A stretch of DNA of 64,000 bases, taken from contig PZJY01000004.1 in NCBI GenBank assembly GCA_031472005.1, forward strand, positions 3,322,556 to 3,386,555. Direction: 5' to 3'. The translations under genes were made by a program, and so were the position numbers. Source of the stretch: Tetracladium setigerum (taxonomy: Eukaryota; Ascomycota; Leotiomycetes; Helotiales). The notes under the pieces were generated by a model that was given only the letters and a program-made list of their open reading frames with translations, did not search any database and was not told the origin of the DNA. Of the stretch, positions 11,114 through 24,467 are shown in pieces (position 1 is the first letter of the stretch; each line of letters starts with the position of its first letter).

Positions 11114-13914
11114 ATGGTTCACATAACGTCCACGTTGGCGAAAGCCTCCCTATTGGTAGCTGCCTTTGCCAGCGCAGTCCAGGGCCAAAACATCACCTCG
11201 GACAGTCACTTCTATGGTCAATCTCCTCCAGTGTATCCAACACGTGGGTAATTCTTTCCCTATGATGCCAAACCTTTACTGAACTTCATGTAGCCGAAAT
11301 GCCTGGAGGTTCATCATGGCAACTAGCCCATGCCAAGGCCGTTGCACTTGTTTCTCAAATGACACTTGAGGAGCGAGCGAATCTCACTGTTGGCTGGGGT
11401 ACCCAAGGCACTCTATGTGCTGGAGTTACTGGGGCTGTTCCACGCCTCAATCTGAAGGGAATGTGTCTCGCAGATGCCGGCCAAGGATTGAGAAATACAG
11501 ATCATGTGAATGCGTGGCCTGCTGGGATTCACGTTGGTGCAAGCTGGAACAGAGCTCTGACACATCAACGGGGTTCTCACATGGCTGGGGAGTTCAAGAA
11601 GAAGGGTGTCAACGTTCTTCTAGGCCCTGTTATTGGTGGAATGGGAAGAGTTGCCAGAGGTGGCCGTAATTGGGAGGCTTTCTCGAACGATCGTAAGCCC
11701 ACTTCTTGATTAAAACGCCATGAGTGCAAATCTGACATATTCCAGCATATCTTTGCGGCAAACTGGGATATGATACCATTGCAGGTATTCAAAGTACTGG
11801 CGTCGTGGCTTCTGTTAAACATTACATCGCCAACGAACAGGAAGATCATCGCAACCCTCTCATTGGTGGTGATTCGACCGGGGCGGAGCAGTTGGAGGTG
11901 TAGACACCAGTGGGTGGACAGCCGATGTTGGAAACCCAAACAATTTTACCGTCGAGGCTCTCTCCACTAATGTCGATGATAAAACTATGCACGAGTTGTA
12001 TTTGTGGCCATTTGCTGATGCCGTGCACGCGGGTGTGGGCTCCGTTATGTGCTCGTACCAGAGGATCAACAATTCTTACGCTTGCCACAACTCGAAAAGT
12101 CAGAATGGACTCTTAAAGGGTGAGTTGGGATTTGAGGGATTCATTGTTACTGATTGGAGAGCTCTTCACACTGGTGTTGCTGCTGTTGAGGGTGGGCTTG
12201 ACATGGCGATGCCCAATGGCTCAACCTACTGGGGAGCTGGTGGAGAAAATATCGTCAAGATGGTCAATAACGGCAGTGTTCAAGAATCACGGCTTACTGA
12301 CAGTGAGTAGAATATGCTTCATCATACGGAATATATTTGCTGACTCACTCACTAGTGGCCACAAGAATTGTTGCTTCTTGGTTTCAAATGGGTCAACACG
12401 TAAGAATTCTGTCCCAAATGAAGATCATTCTTCTAACTACCACAGAATGGCTTCCCTGAAATCGGTCTTCCAGCTGACTACGTCAATCCACACAAATCCG
12501 TCTATGCTCGCGACCCAACATCCCAGCCTATCCTATTTTCGGGTGCCATTGAAGGCCATGTCTTGGTTAAGAACGTTAATAGGACATTACCCCTCAAGAA
12601 GCCACGGATTGTGTCCGTCTTTGGATACGATGCTGTGGAACCACCTGTCATGAGTTTGGTCGCTGATGGTCGACGTTTCATCCTTGGCTTCATGTCGAAC
12701 ATGGACTGGTCTTTTCTTCGATCCATCAGATATCCTTTCGAGGCACCTGGCCAGGTATTTTATTCATTTCGACGATTTATTCCTAGACTTCATTAACCCT
12801 GTTCCTTTTTTTCTAGATCAGCCCCAATGGAACATTGTTCGTTGGCGGCGGCTCAGGTGGTAATTCCCCGCCTTACGTCTCAGCTCCTTACGATGCCTTG
12901 AAAGAACGTGCATACAAAGATGGAACCCAAGTTTACTTAGATGCTGTTTCTACCAACCCGCCCGTGCACGCAAATTCCGATGCCTGCCTTGTATTTATCA
13001 ACGCCTTTGCAACAGAAGCAGCTGATCGACCTGGTCTTCACGGTATGTTCTCCAACCATATTCTTCATTCATGGTGGTCACTGGCTCCACTCGCGTCCTA
13101 TCACAATATCTGACGTGAAACAACAGATGACTATTCCGATTCTATCGTCATTAACGTCGCCTCCAAGTGTGCAAATACTATTGTGGTCATCCACAACGCA
13201 GGTATCCGCCTTGTGGACCAATGGGTCGATCACCCTAACGTCACTGCACTCATCTTTGCTCACTTACCAGGACAAGATTCCGGCCGTGCTCTTGTTTCCC
13301 TTCTCTACGGTGACGAGTCACCATCTGGCAAGCTGCCGTACACCGTTGCACGGAACGAGTCACAATATAATGTTGATGTTAAGCATCCCGAAGGCGAATT
13401 CTTCCGTTTCCCCCAAGACGACTTTACCGAAGGAGTGTATATCGACTACCGCGATTTCGACAAGAAGAACATCACTCCTCGTTATGAATTTGGTTTTGGA
13501 CTTACATATACTACATTTGAGTATTCGGATCTGAGATCGTCCCTTGTTTTTGGCGCCAATACCTCATATAATGCACCCGACTCACCGATCATTGAGGGTG
13601 GACACCAGAGCCTCTGGGACGTGGTTGCTTTCGTGAGCGCTGTTGTCACTAACACAGGTGATGTTCTTGCTAAGGAAGTTGCCCAACTTTACATCCACAT
13701 TCCAGGTGGTCCTGTTAAGCAACTGCGTGGATTTGAGAAGACCGAGATCGCTCCAGGAGAGAGCGTTACGGTGACGTTTCCACTCATGAGGAGGGACTTA
13801 TCGGAGTGGAGCGTTAGCGAGCAGGCTTGGGTTTTGCAACAGGGCACTTACAATCTTTGGGTTGGCGCTAGTAGCAGAATTCTGCCTTTGTCTGGAGAAT
13901 TGATCATTGGTTAA
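11114..13914 (+). CDS. Secreted GH3 beta-glucosidase
   Basis: Exons 11114..11243, 11294..11692, 11746..12302, 12356..12399, 12446..12754, 12817..13042 and 13127..13914; about 817 residues. A signal peptide ends near ASAVQG. The GH3 N domain carries GFIVTDWRAL, whose Asp (codon 12152..12154, about residue 313) is the expected nucleophile. The GH3 C domain and a C-terminal fibronectin-III-like domain (VTNTGDVLAKEVAQLYIHIP) follow. The enzyme should release glucose from cellobiose, short beta-glucans or glucosides outside the cell. Exon 3 breaks at 11880..11883: the frame meets TAG after GAEQLEV, while the frame starting GGVDTSGWTADVG continues the family sequence. One extra G in the GGGG run reconciles them. 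All seven splice junctions and later phases fit, so an active gene with a base-calling loss is likelier than a pseudogene. Confidence 0.87.
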
Positions 13915-14602
13915 ATTTAAAGGTGGTATTTCCATCATAATGAATTAACGAATAAGAAATGATGTGTTGGGGATTGTTCTTATGAACGCAAAAACAAGCT
14001 TTGAAAATGGAATAATATTGATAGTTTCGATTGGTAACGTCTCAGTACTTGGTGAAAGAGCTCGGTGATGCTTAAAGAGTGCTTCATTCCCGAGGAAGTA
14101 CGCGAGTACTTTGCTTCTTTTAAGCTCGTAGCCCGTACCGTATTTATTACGCACTTCTAGAACGCTGCCCTCTCCCGAGCTCGAGCCGAGTTTCAACGAG
14201 GGTTGTAGAAGGGTCTGGGATCACGTGTATTCTATGTTCTTTCGGCTTCCTCACTTTTCAACCTAATAAAGTTTTCTACGGGCGAGACTGAGACAAAGAA
14301 CTCTATCTTTTATTCGAAAGAAAAAAAAGGGTAAGAGAAGTGTAAAATGATTTCCAACCTGCTGTTTCGGGTGGACTCACTCATGAATGCCAAGGATGAT
14401 GAGTCAGCTTTTGCCTGTTGTACTCGGCGGCGACCTCCAACGGTATGATCGTTCACTGCACATCTGTCTTGTGAAGCAAGCAGGTCTTGACATCGCCATT
14501 TTGTATTCATCAACAGTGCGCTACCTTGATTGTTATACTGAGATCCGACAGAGAGAAGTCTCTCTGTTCCTCCATCAATCAAGCAGTTTGCAGCCACCGA
14601 TT
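13915..14602. other. Intergenic region
   Basis: Holds the GH3 3' end and the promoter of the NACHT-ankyrin gene. I see no coding region. Confidence 0.45.
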
Positions 14603-17600
14603 ATGGTTGAAGATGCCTCCCACGAGGTCGAGGATTTTGTTCTCGTCAGTCGACCCAGTGAGCCTTATCAATCTTGAGTATCCAGATCTGATATAGAGCT
14701 AACATTAGCAGGCATTGATGAAGCCAAAAGAATAGTGGATAAAACAAGACTCATCTCCAAGATCAAAGTCTGGTTGGCACCTACTGAATTCGATTCGGAC
14801 ACGAGTGATTACAAGAAGCATCTCAATGCCCACGTTCAGGGCACCGGTCAATGGATCACACAAACGCATCAGTACCAAAGGTGGCATGACACTGATGCAA
14901 TTGGCGATCTATGGGTCAGGGGCATCCCAGGCAGTGGTAAAAGTGTCGTTGCAGCAAACTTGGTCCGAGAACTGAAATCTCAAGAGGATGTGCCCGTCTT
15001 ATTCTTCTTCTTCCGGCAAATCATTCTATCGAATCGCTCGCCTGTTGCTCTTCTGAGAGATTGTTCCTTCCAACTCCTAGGCCACTCGCCTTTGCTCCAG
15101 TCCAGCCTCAAGAGTGTCATTGAGAAATACCCAGCCATCGAGCAGGTTCCCTTCGATGAGCTGTTCAGATGTTTTTCGGCAGCGCTGGTTGCAATGGAAA
15201 AAGTATATTGTGTGATTGATGCCTTGGACGAGATGGATCTCGGACAAGATGTGTTTCTTGCTGATCTCCTTAATCTTGGGCGACGATATCCCAAGTCCAT
15301 AAAACTAGCATTGACAAGTCGACAACTACCATATCTGGAAGCACATTTCAAGGGAAGTTGTCTGGTAGATTTACGTCTCGATCGCATCAACGTGGACAGC
15401 GACATTGCCAAATACATTTCGCACCGACTGAAGAGCCTTCACGAGGTCATCTTGAACGATGAAGCCGAATCTATCAAGTCGATAATCTGCGACAAAGGGA
15501 AGGGCCTCTTTCTTTATGCTCGTTTGATGATGGATGAGTGTGTTCGAGATCCGAAGAGGTTTTTATCACAAAAGCTCCCCAATGGGCTCGGTAACGTGAG
15601 TTAGATAATAACCTCTTTTCTTTGTATTATGTTTGCTGATAGGCACTAGATGTATTCTGATCTTCTGATTGAGCACTCCCTTCGTTCAGGTGCCACCCAA
15701 AACTTCCAAAGCCTAGTTTTGGGATGGGTTACACATTCTCAACGCCCATTACGATTGATTGAGCTCACAACTGTCATCAACACCATGCCAGATCGCGGAG
15801 GCCTTACAGATCTCCAAGACACCAAATACATGATTCGAAGTTGTTGCGGTCCACTTTTGGAGGTATGCGAGGACGACGTCATACAAATAATCCACCACAG
15901 TTTCACAGAGTTTCTTTGTGGCTCAGAACTCTCTCATGTTCAAATGACGGAAGTAGATCTTGATCGTTTCCCGGTCCTTGATTCGATTGCAATTCACACG
16001 AGCATCATGGCTTCATGCGTCAACTACTTGAAATCCGGCTGTTTTGACACTTGGCAAATCCAAGGCCGCTGTGATGCTTTGAACAGAAAGCCAGAGCCCT
16101 ATCAAACATATCACAGCTATTGTCGAGACAAATGGGAACTCCCCAGAAAGATTCTGGATCTTGCTCTGAAATTTAGTTTTCTTTCATATGCCGCAGAATA
16201 CTGGTCAATTCACGCGGCAAAGGTTGATGCAACGGGAGCCGACAATCACCAAACCCTTGACACATTCTTATGCCATGGAGGTCATAACTACGAATCTTGG
16301 GTAGATGTTTGGTCAGGACTACAGACAGAGACTGCAACAAGTTTTACTCCTATCCATGTCTCTGCCCTCTGTGGTCTGAAAAGTTATACACAAACTCTAC
16401 TTACGCGAGGCTTGGACGCAGACATAGTCGATGGGTTTGGCCGAACACCTCTTATCTATGCTGCAATGAAGGGCCATGATGCGACTGTTGGGCTTCTGGT
16501 TGAATATGGCGCAAGGCTTGATGCAGTTGACTTTCTGGGGCTTACTCCGCTTCTGCACTGTGCGAAGCAAGGCAGTGCTGAGAGTCTTCAACGCTTACTG
16601 CTTGCAGGTGCGGACCCTCTGGCAGGCAAATCTGCCGAAGACCCCAATTTCTCGGAGTATTCAGCCCAATCAACAATAGGAGAGACCGCGCTGTACTATG
16701 TGTGTACGTCTGGGCATCTGGAAGCGCTCATTGTGCTCTTACAATTCGTTGACCTGGTTTCAGTTGGATGGGAACCTATACATGTGAGAGTTCCAATACT
16801 TTTCTGACCCTCTAACCGTATGAGGGTATGCTATGACGGTAAATGATCTAAAACTGACTATATTACTCTAGTGGGCGACAGAAACCCTACAGACAGATAT
16901 CTTGTCTGTCTTGTTACAGCATGAGTCAATTGCATCACATATAAATGATCTTAATCGCGAAGGTAATACAGCCTTGTACGTGGCCTCCAAAGCCAGGGAT
17001 CCCAAAACTGTGCGAACACTATTGGCAGCAAACGCAGATACACATGCTAGATCTGAAAATATTCCTATGACTCCTGTTCCAAGTTGTAGAGACATGCGGT
17101 TTGTCCGTCCTCGGCCGAGGATTAGGTCTAAAATGTGTCTGACACCTCTCCATGGGTGGGCACGACTATATTCACAACCTCACGATATGCACATACTAGA
17201 TGGGAGCGAACAAGATATGACCGAGGTTTTAGATATTTTGCTTGCGGCCGGATGCGATATAAACGCTACCGACAGCGCTGGACAGACTCCCCTTTTCGGC
17301 TGGGATAAGTTTTGTTGGAAAACACCAGAGAGACAAGAATCATTCATCTCATCTCTACTCAGTCGAGGCGCTAATGCAAATGTGGTGGACTTAGATGGCA
17401 ATTCTCTTCTGCATTTGATGAGGGGCAATAAGAATGAATCGAGCGCCGTCAAGCTTCTAATAGCTGCCGGCGCGGATATAAATCTGGCTAGGAAGTCTGA
17501 CGGCAGAACACCACTAATCAGTAGCACGCAAGCACATCAATTGATGGATCCGACCATATTTCATGAAATGGGTGCAGATTTTGACAGGCAAGATTGCGAC

Positions 17601-20600
17601 GGAAGTATGCAAAAAGCTCCCTTGATCGAGCCTTGGTTAATTTTGATTCTTCTACATAGCAAAACTAACAGCTTTATAGACACGGCCTTTCACTACGCAT
17701 GTTCTTCTTGGTGCATGGAAGCTCAACATGCAGATATCTGGCTTTCTTGGGCAAACCCGAGTATCCAAAATAATCTCGGCCGTCTTCCTCTGACCGGCTT
17801 ATGTTGGGGCAATGGCGGACAAGGGCGCGTTGATGCGATCAGTAAAATGGTAGAACTTGGTGTTGATTTGGAAACGCGGGATCATTTCGGAAGAACCCCA
17901 TTTTTGCACCTGTTCTGCAATGGAAATCATGGAAATGTGAATTTCTTCAAGCAATTATTGGCTTTAGGTGCGAGTGCGACAGCAAAGGATGATGAGGGCA
18001 AATCCGGTAAGTACTACACATCATTTTCCTAGCACCTTGACTCACCGCTTGCCAGCTTTACATTTGCTAGCAAGTTGCCAATTTTTCGATAGAGAGGAAC
18101 CGGACAATATCGAATCCATTTTCAAAACAATGGAGGATCTCATCCAGGCAGGCTGCAAGTTGAATGAAAGGGATCATGCCGGCAACAACATCTTTCATGA
18201 TGCAATCTCTTGGGATGTACCTTGGCGGATCGCTTGCTCGTCCGCTATAGCCATCACAAAGCTTGGTGTTAACATCAACTCTGTCAATAACCGAGGGAGA
18301 ACTGCTCTGCATAGCGCGACGGGTCTTGCGGACACCGGAACAACTGCGGAGAACGGTGAGGCTGTTGGGACGCACCTCGATTTCATCCTCCGGCCGGATC
18401 TCATGTTTGACATAAACGCGGTAGATTTGAAAGGGGTTACACCCCTCCTTATAGCAGCGGAGACTTCTGAGATCAACGTCTGGAAGTTGATTAAAGCTGG
18501 TGCCAATATACATTCAACCGGTATGTAGCAGTCCCCAAGACACCAGTGACTACCGCAAGTGTGCATGCGCTAATTAGCACCAAAATCAAATAAACGGCTA
18601 ACATCTTGTTACAGATATCTATGGGTGCAACGCTCTCCACTATGCTGCACGGGCAGGAAAATGTAATATCGTGCATCTACTGTTGTCTTTGTATCCGGAA
18701 TCCTTGTTAGTGGACCGCGTTGATGTAAAAGGGCGAAGTCCTCTCCACGCCGCAGCCAGAACAGGGAACCGAGACTCCGTCGTTGCTTTGCTTCTTGCAA
18801 ATGCGGACGCAAATCTGTCAGATAGGCGAGGCAGAACTCCTCTCCATGCTGCTGCCGAACTTGAATATGATTGTCCTGCACGAAATGCACAGAGAGAATT
18901 CGACCTTCGACAATTTTTAGTCATGGACGCGAGAGGTCGTGATAATGACCTGAAAATTAGCAAAGAAGGATCTGCACTGAGCAGAATGAAGGTGATCAAA
19001 AACATCGGAGGAGACGAGACGCAAATTCGAGAAGTGGTCAGGTCACTATTGGCCGCAGGTGCCAATCCCACTAAGCTCGATATCAACGAACATACTCCTT
19101 CCGATGTTGCTCTCATGCTTGGAAATGCAGCAATTGTTCACGAGCTCGCGCCCTTCATGGCTGAGGCTTATACATCAAGTCAAACAGAATTGCAGGCGTT
19201 GGACCCATTTAGTGAAGCCGTACTGTTAGCAGCAGAGGAAAGCTTGATCGGTGCACTGGAAAGCCTAGACTTCACCGACAACACTTCGCTGCTATTGGAA
19301 CAGGCCTTGTTACATGGAAACGATGCAATTATCGAAGTCATTCGATCAAAAAAGCTGCCACTGATCAAACCTGATGGCTCGTCACCTCTCCACCAGGTCG
19401 TAGGGTTAGGAATGACGCCGTTGATGGAAAAACTTCTGCCGTACATTGACGACATCAATGCCTTCTCTCCACCACTTCTTCACACTGCAACCAAGCGGCA
19501 TTCTAACAACACTGAGATGATGCATATTTTGATAAATGCCGGTGGAGCCAACGTCAATGCAATATTCGGTGTCGATCATGAGTGCTATACTGTCGCTCAT
19601 GTCCTTGCAACTGGGACGCTATGGTGGTACTCAAATGCTCTCTCGCTTGTTCTTGATGCTGGAGCTGATTTAGATATCGAAACACACTCGAAGAAAAGCG
19701 CGCTCCAAGTTGCACTCTCCGGACGTGGTGATAGGACATATGAAAGCTCATTTCCGGGCCATGTTGGCTTCTGGGGCGAACAGACGCTGGATGTCCTTCT
19801 TAACGGGGGTGCTAAAGTAAACAGTGTCTCATCAAGCGGTCTTACTCCTTTGAATGTTGCATTAAGCTCTAGAAGAGGTCAAGGCGTGCTCCAGAAGCTT
19901 TTGGAACATGGAGCAGATGGTGGACATGGTCCAATACCCGCCCTCTCATCAGCCATTGATTCTCTGGACGTTGTCTCTCTCAGAATGCTTCTTCAAGCAG
20001 GTGCTGATCCAAACTTGCCTTACAAGTTTATCGAGAAGAGATTGCACAACAAAGAAACTCGGATCATGACTCCACTCTTTCAAGCAGCGACATCAAACCC
20101 TAGCTGCTTCTCCTCCAAAAGTCTGTCAAGCGTGGTTGATATGCTCCTCAAATATGGCGCGAATCCATTGCAGTCCATGAACGATGGACAAAGCACGGTC
20201 ATGCACGAAGTTGCTAGTGTCAATGGTTATATCACGCCCAGGATCTTAAAAACAATCGCAATTGATCTGGAATGCAGAGATGCTAGGTCAAGAACCCTCC
20301 TCCACCGGGCTTGTGATTTGCCGATTGCATTCGAACGCGTCAACAGATCTCCACATGTAGCACTTAACCTTATTAATAATGGAGCGAATATTCACGCTAT
20401 AGACGACCAAGGACGCACAGCGTTACACTACGCCACCAAATCAGATTTGTTTGATGTTATCAAATTACTCCTTGAGCGAGGTGCGTCCCCAGTTGCCAAA
20501 GATGACGACGGAATATCCCCCTTCTGGTACGCTTTTCATGGGAATCGCTACGATCAACACCGGAAGATTACTCTCTTTCTTGACTCCGGCTCTGACCCGC

Positions 20601-21127
20601 TCGAAAGATTTCCAGGTGGCAAAACACCACTTCACTTTATTGTACAGCATCTGATGAAGACGAGTTCCCGAGATGAAATGGACAAACGCGGTCGATACGG
20701 AACTGAGAGGAACCCAGAAGAGCGTCTCGCTCTCAAGGCGCTTTACCAGCGCTTGGTCGCTTTGGGATGTTCGCCGGAAGCCGCTGACGATGATGGAAAT
20801 ACTCCCATCTTCACGTACGTGGCAGAAAAGAAACCATACAGCGAGGTGGAAAACAACATACCACCTGACCAGAATCACCACAAGGAGATGTTTGCGAGTC
20901 ATAATATTTTTTTGGTTAACAATGACGGAGATGGTCTTCTGCATGTGGCTGCGAAGAGAGAGGAGGACAGGGAGGGTGATGGACAGGATGGAGTAGTGCT
21001 GTTTAACATACTCCTGGAGCTGGGATTGGATCCAAAGATGGAGAACAAGAAGGGTCTGACGGCGCTAGATGTTGCTGCTGCGTATGGGAATAAGTTGGTG
21101 TTGGATCTGTTTGCGAGAAAGGATTGA
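14603..21127 (+). CDS. NACHT-ankyrin NLR-like protein
   Basis: Six exons, 14603..14657, 14712..15595, 15650..16783, 16872..18006, 18056..18520 and 18615..21127, give 2061 residues with every splice phase consistent. A short N-terminal part contains VWLAPTEFDSDTSDYKKHL, a block often seen before fungal NACHT domains. The P-loop GIPGSGKS is at about residues 92-99 and Walker B is VIDALDEMD near 183-192. From about residue 545 to the end I count roughly 35 ankyrin-type starts (TPLIYAA, SPLHAAARTGN, TPLHAAAELEY, TALHYATKSDL). NACHT-ankyrin proteins are the fungal counterparts of NLR sensors; some control heterokaryon incompatibility or responses to other organisms. No recognisable death-effector domain precedes the NACHT, so the output is unknown. 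Copies are diverged, arguing against very recent tandem expansion. Confidence 0.9.
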
Positions 21128-22377
21128 ATTTGAGATCATTAGTGTTTTACATGGAGCGCACGTACTTGGGATTTCATTTTTGCTTAGGAATTAATTTCAT
21201 CATCCACTTCAATCGAATTGTCAATCTTTGGCAATCGACTTCAAGTTCTTGCTAATTCGGAGACATATTATGATATTGACACCCTCAATGGCCTCGTACA
21301 GCGCGACTGTTACGTCTTGTAAGCTTCATCGTCGGAGAATCTTCTCAAAAACACAAAGTCAATCAAAAATTCCTCGATATAATGGATGAAAGCTCACACA
21401 GACAGAGCCAACAATTATCGCTTTACAGCGATGCATATCCCAAAGAACCTGCAAGCTCAAAACCCTAGAGATTGTACTGATATCAGAAACATTTCATGAA
21501 GCTTGCAATAATGATTGCACGAACAGCGTTCGCCTTAATGAATACCCACTTCACGCCCCATCGTGTACATAGGAACTTCACCACCCTCGTCCCGACTTCC
21601 CAAGTAAGGCGGCGGTAAGCTCCACTGCTTGTAAGAAAAACGGAAGTACAATGATTGAATACGAGGGAATTCTCATCATTTTCCAGCACATCAAATGCTG
21701 ATGATAGAATTGAAGAGATATACAATTAAACTGAGATAGTTCAACTGCTCATAAACATTGAATGAATGTTAAAAGATATCGTCCAGAGCACATTCACATT
21801 TCCTCTGGAGTCTCTGCAGGAGATTGTAACACGAATCGCTCGCGTTGCTAATGTTGAGCCTAGTCACTTCAGGAATTCGAGACTTAATTCACGCATTAAA
21901 CATTTTGTAGAACATTCGCATCTCCCCTGTTTTCCACGGATCACGGCAGGGTTTCTCGGCATTCGGATCCGAAAATTGCTGACTGGAAAACAAAAAAATA
22001 GCTAGCATGCATGAGAAGCCGTGTGCCCGGGTCTTTGAAAAACAAAACTCGTACGGTATTTCTTTCCACCAGTAATAATCAATGCCGTTTCCGTTTGAAT
22101 GGGTTTCTGAATGATTAGATCTTAGTACTCCACACTACTTAGATCTTGTCTTATCGGATCAAAGCTTCTCGTTGCTTGTTCTGTCGAAAGAAGTCTACAA
22201 ATCTATTTCGATTAGATAAGATAATCTCATCAGGAGCCGTAAAATTAGTCAAATTTTATAATAAACTTTTTCTCCCCACCTTGTGAGGATTATTCTCCAA
22301 GGCTCAATTTAGTATATGTCTGGCACTTGTCCCTACTGCTTTCCATAATTATAGTCTTAATCTTCATTACATTCCCG
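21128..22377. other. Intergenic region
   Basis: About 1.25 kb with only short unsupported open frames. It contains the promoter of the downstream transporter. Nothing else was recognised. Confidence 0.45.
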
Positions 22378-24134
22378 ATGGCTTTCTCCTCTGAGAAAGG
22401 CATCTCACAGCAGAAATTACTTCTATCTCAGTTTAACCTGTCTTTAATTTGTTCTTTGGCCCTGCTCTCCCTTTCTTCTTTCAATTATGGACTCAGCAAT
22501 CAAGCTTTTGCTTCGACTCAAGCAACAAATGCATTTGCACGACAATTTGGAGAGTATCGGCCAAAAACACACAAGTATGCGTTGCCTGCTCTGTATTTAA
22601 GTCTTTTGAATAGTATCAAGGCAGTGACGCAGCTTTGTGGTAGGGTGTTTTCTATTTCCAGCCCCATGAGCCTTATTTACATTCTCGTCAAAGCTAACTT
22701 CAATCATAGGTGTCTTCATTGGTAGCTGGATTAGTAAACGTTATGGCCGTCGTTGGTGCATCTTTGTGATGAATGTCTATGCACTCGGCAGCACAGCAGT
22801 CATCGTCTCCAGCACCAGTCAAGCCCAAATGTTGGCAGGACGAAGTCTTCATTGTACGTTTTGTACTCTCTAGTATCTGTCAAAGCTAACAATCCGTAGA
22901 TGTGTATCTTGGCATGCAGCTATCTGTTATTCCCATCTTCCTAGCCGAGATATCTCCAACTCAAGTTCGAGGTGGAACCGGTGTGCTCTATTGGTTGAGT
23001 ATCAAGGTATGATGTTGATATCAATGCGGAATTCAACTAATTTAAAGCTAGCTTGGAGGGTTATTCATTACTGGTATCGCAAGAATAACTTACAAGGATC
23101 CGGGTAATAGAGCCTGGCAAATCCCCATCAGCTTGATTTTTGTTATTCCCGTAATCATTCTCTGTCTTTTGTGGTTTATCCCTGAGGTACTTGAATTCTG
23201 TCTCTCTCCTGATAACTCCAGCTCACATTTTTAGTCGCCACGTTGGCTGCTGCTGAATGATCGCCACGATGAGGCACTTGCATCCTTATCCCGCCTTCGT
23301 CAGACTCGAGCTCAGAGGGCTACCAAAGAACCAGCATCACCTGCCACTCTTGCGGAATTTGATCATCTCACTGAAGCCACCAAAAAGCTAATCATTCCAC
23401 GCCATGACTCTCGAATAAAGAGATTCCTCTCCATCTTCTCACCCGCCCACCGAAAGCGTACTTGCATCGTTGTAGGTCTCTTGTTCTTCCAACAAGGGAC
23501 TGGTCAATCGTTTGCCTCCCAGTATGGAACGCTGTTCGTCAAGTCCTTACATACCGTCAACCCCTTTAGTGTTTCACTTGGAATCAACGCAATTGACTTG
23601 GGGGGAATCATTCTCTGTATGCTTTTCGTCGACCGGATTGGTCGTAAGCCAGTCCTCATCGTCTCTGCTTTTTTGCAGGTGGCTTCATTGATGACTATGG
23701 GTGGACTTGGGACAGCCGAAGCATCCGTAACAGCCGCCAAAGCGGGGATCGTTGCTATGCTACTGTTGTTTTCGTTCGGCTGGAGCTACGGATACGCACC
23801 ACTGGCATATGTCGTCGCTGCCGAGTTACCTTCTCCGTATCTACGAGAGTATACGCTACGAGTTGGATATGCAGTCAAGCTAATCATGGAATTTGTCGTC
23901 TCATTTACATATCCATATCTTGAAGATCCCGAATACGCGAACCTAGGAGGCCGACTGGGATTTATTTATGGCTCTGTAGCTGTCTTAGCTCTTGTTTTCA
24001 GCGTTTTTTTCCTCCCCGAGACAAGCAATATTGATCTAGAGGACATGGACGAGAGATTTGGGAAACTTGATTCTTCGATGGAAGAAGAGAAAGGGTCCGT
24101 TTCTAAGGTTCAGACGTTTGTCAAGGAAGTGTAA
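22378..24134 (+). CDS. MFS sugar transporter
   Basis: Exons 22378..22639, 22710..22853, 22900..23006, 23052..23186 and 23235..24134; 515 residues. The sugar porter signatures are present: NYGLSNQAF in helix 1, SKRYGRRW in the loop after helix 2, AEISPTQVRGGTG, IPESPRWLL across intron 4, FFQQGTGQSFASQYG in helix 7, FVDRIGRKP between helices 8 and 9, and LPETSNIDLEDMDERF after helix 12. About twelve membrane helices fit a plasma-membrane hexose or oligosaccharide/proton symporter. The QQGTGQSFASQYG element resembles alpha-glucoside/general hexose permeases, but the substrate cannot be fixed by eye. It has no immediate glycosidase neighbour. Confidence 0.88.
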
Positions 24135-24467
24135 TGATCTAGTAATCACCTGGCATCAAGACGAAGAGTGCTTGAGTAAGAGAGATTACTTCCTTAGGAT
24201 TTTCTTGATAAGAATGCATAAAATTGGTTGAGCATAAGATATCTGTAATTCGTGGAGTCATGTTGTGCCCACTCTCTTGATGCACGTGATGCTGTCAGAT
24301 TTTGCCCATCCCACTTAACATTCAAAACGCAAAGTTCTCAGAGCACCACCAACGTCTCATACACACCTGTAACCGTACGTCATATCCCATCGAACAACTG
24401 TTAAACATATCAATAGGAAGAGCTAATGGCATATTAGCCTCGATCCCATCCCTCAAGCCTGGCCACG
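24135..24467. other. Short intergenic region
   Basis: Separates the transporter from the AlaX-like gene; no additional gene is visible. Confidence 0.45.
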
